This document shows, one piece after another, positions 6,874-7,765 of a stretch of 7,765 nucleotides of DNA. Below the pieces are notes generated by a model. The model searched no databases, was not told the origin of the DNA, and worked only from the letters and a program-made list of their open reading frames with translations. The stretch is from Rhodothermales bacterium (lineage in GTDB: Bacteria > Bacteroidota > Rhodothermia > Rhodothermales > UBA10348), in contig JABDJZ010000235.1 of NCBI GenBank assembly GCA_013003255.1, positions 1 to 7,765 of the forward strand, read 5' to 3'. Every line of letters starts with the position of its first letter. The stretch's first letter is position 1. The position numbers were made by a program, and so were the translations under genes.

Positions 6874-6933
6874 CTTTGCGTTGGTGCTCGTGGTGGCATC
6901 CAGCCGGGCATAGAGTTAGGCAAAGGACTTCAT
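6874..6933 (-). other. Original 5' end of the ligase gene, broken by an in-frame TAA
   Basis: Read leftward from ATG 6933-6931, the frame gives MKSFA, then TAA at 6918-6916, then LYARLDATTSTNAKV continuing without a shift into the ligase frame at 6873. The ATG overlaps the upstream TGA as ATGA, and a GGAGG lies at 6951-6947, 13 nt before it, so the initiation signals look real. A single base change in the sixth codon explains the break. A sequencing or assembly error, a true nonsense mutation, or reinitiation at GTG 6873 are all possible. Confidence 0.8.
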
Positions 6934-7765
6934 GCGTCGCCGTCTTCCTCCGCATCACCGAACCGCGTGGGCAGCGGCCGGGCGTCATACCCCTGTTCGC
7001 GAAGCCACCTCGATACCACCTCGGTGTTGCCGTGCGTAGGGAGGACGCGTTCCGCGCCGGATGCAGAAACCGCCTCCATCAACTGGGGCCAGTCCACGTG
7101 GTCGCTCAGCACAAAACCCCGGTCCACACTCCGCTGTCTTCGTCGGCCGCGGACCAGCATCCAGCCCGAGGCGAAGGCCGTCGTGGTGTCCCCCAGCCGA
7201 CGCATCCAGGTGGACCGACCTGCCGAGGGAGGTGCAATGACCAGTGAACCCGGCTGGACGCGTTCGCCCCCGGTCACGGCCGTCGTGTCAGGAAGGGGAA
7301 TTCCGGCCTCCCGATACCGCTGGTTCATGGCCTCCACGGCCCCGTGGGTGCGAATCGGTCCGATCGAGGCCTCGACCCCGGCAATCAGTCGCTGCGCCTT
7401 TCCAAGGGCGTAGGAAAACAGAACGGCCGTCTTGCCTTCAGCCGCTGCTTCGCGCCACCAGGCGTTGATTTCGTCGAAGACGGAGGCGGAGTCCGGCCAC
7501 CGGTATATCGGAAGCCCGAAGGTGCATTCGGTGATCAGTGTGTGGCAGCGGACGGGCTCGAACGCGGCGCAGGTGGGATCGGCTTCCGCCTTGTAGTCGC
7601 CGGTTACTACCCAGACCTGTCCCCGGTGCTCGACGCGGACTACCGACGAGCCGAGAATGTGTCCTGCGGGATGCAGGCTCACGGTAGCCTCCCCAATGCG
7701 GCGATCCTCCCCGTAGGCGATGCCTTCGACCGTTCCTCCCGTGCGAGCCTCGACGAGGGCCTTTC
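6930..7765 (-). CDS. Ligase-associated DNA exonuclease, metallo-beta-lactamase/beta-CASP family (5' end outside window)
   Basis: The frame is open from the right edge to TGA 6932-6930, giving 277 residues with no start inside the window. The GTG at 7682 is an internal valine, since the coding match continues upstream (GGTVEGIAYGEDRRIGEAT). The protein matches the exonuclease that accompanies bacterial ATP-dependent DNA ligases and resembles SNM1/Pso2 and CPSF73 nucleases. Visible motifs are PAGHILGS with a metal-ligand His (7661-7659), GDYK with a metal-ligand Asp (7598-7596), TECTFGLPIYRWP (the beta-CASP acidic residue), THGAVE, and LSDHVDW with the C-terminal catalytic His. The first metal motif, HxHxDH, would lie upstream of the window. 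Compared with the usual 330-350 residues, about 60 are missing. In this cluster the nuclease is thought to resect damaged DNA ends before ligation. Its stop overlaps the ligase ATG by 4 nt, so the two are coupled. Confidence 0.93.
   Translation of the reverse strand, partial: KALVEARTGGTVEGIAYGEDRRIGEATVSLHPAGHILGSSVVRVEHRGQVWVVTGDYKAEADPTCAAFEPVRCHTLITECTFGLPIYRWPDSASVFDEINAWWREAAAEGKTAVLFSYALGKAQRLIAGVEASIGPIRTHGAVEAMNQRYREAGIPLPDTTAVTGGERVQPGSLVIAPPSAGRSTWMRRLGDTTTAFASGWMLVRGRRRQRSVDRGFVLSDHVDWPQLMEAVSASGAERVLPTHGNTEVVSRWLREQGYDARPLPTRFGDAEEDGDA

Noticed and set aside
6916..6918. TAA reassigned as a sense codon in this organism
   Set aside because: The other frames use TGA and TAG as stops in the ordinary way and show no internal TAA. 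One interrupted codon is better explained by mutation or sequencing error.
6307..7413. Long rightward open frame of 368 codons
   Set aside because: It lies antisense to the ligase and exonuclease, whose catalytic motifs are unmistakable. Its own translation is low-complexity and rich in Arg, Gly and Pro, as expected of a shadow frame in GC-rich DNA.
7680..7682. GTG 7682 as the exonuclease start
   Set aside because: Family-like sequence continues in frame upstream to the window edge, and the first metal-binding motif must lie further upstream, so this codon is an internal valine.

Overview
The window is high-GC bacterial DNA carrying six protein genes packed almost end to end, with no RNA gene, insertion sequence, prophage gene or CRISPR array visible. 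Shine-Dalgarno sequences are weak or absent before most starts. A perfect TAnnTTTG box, the -7 element typical of Bacteroidota, lies 23 nt before one start. This suggests a high-GC Bacteroidota relative such as the Rhodothermia, but the lineage is an inference: Gemmatimonadota or another environmental phylum is possible.

Layout. A leftward, truncated membrane-protein gene (1-542) runs off the left edge. Across a 145-bp divergent gap, two rightward genes encode predicted exported proteins. The first is an eight-bladed PQQ-dependent dehydrogenase of the glucose-dehydrogenase type (688-2628). The second is a 636-residue fusion of a fumarylacetoacetate-hydrolase (FAH) domain to a six-bladed NHL propeller (2691-4601). 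The leftward block on the right (7765 to 4668) reads as one operon: ligase-associated beta-CASP exonuclease (partial), ATP-dependent DNA ligase, PAP2-family membrane protein, joined by 4-nt and 8-nt overlaps. The two blocks converge at 4602-4667.

How the genes work together. The exonuclease-ligase pair is half of the known bacterial Lhr-Lig-Exo-PdeM DNA-repair cluster. Downstream, where the helicase and PdeM might be expected, there is a PAP2 lipid-phosphatase-like gene. The ligase's evident start codon overlaps the exonuclease stop, but an in-frame TAA follows at codon 6, so the ligase is either damaged or depends on restart at a GTG 60 nt downstream.

The most novel item is the FAH-NHL fusion. 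Both halves look catalytically intact, and the propeller retains, by my recollection of the family, all six key residues of peptidyl-alpha-hydroxyglycine alpha-amidating lyase (three zinc histidines, a tyrosine and two arginines) at near-identical spacing. With the quinoprotein dehydrogenase beside it, this suggests an undescribed periplasmic oxidation-and-cleavage pathway of unknown substrate.
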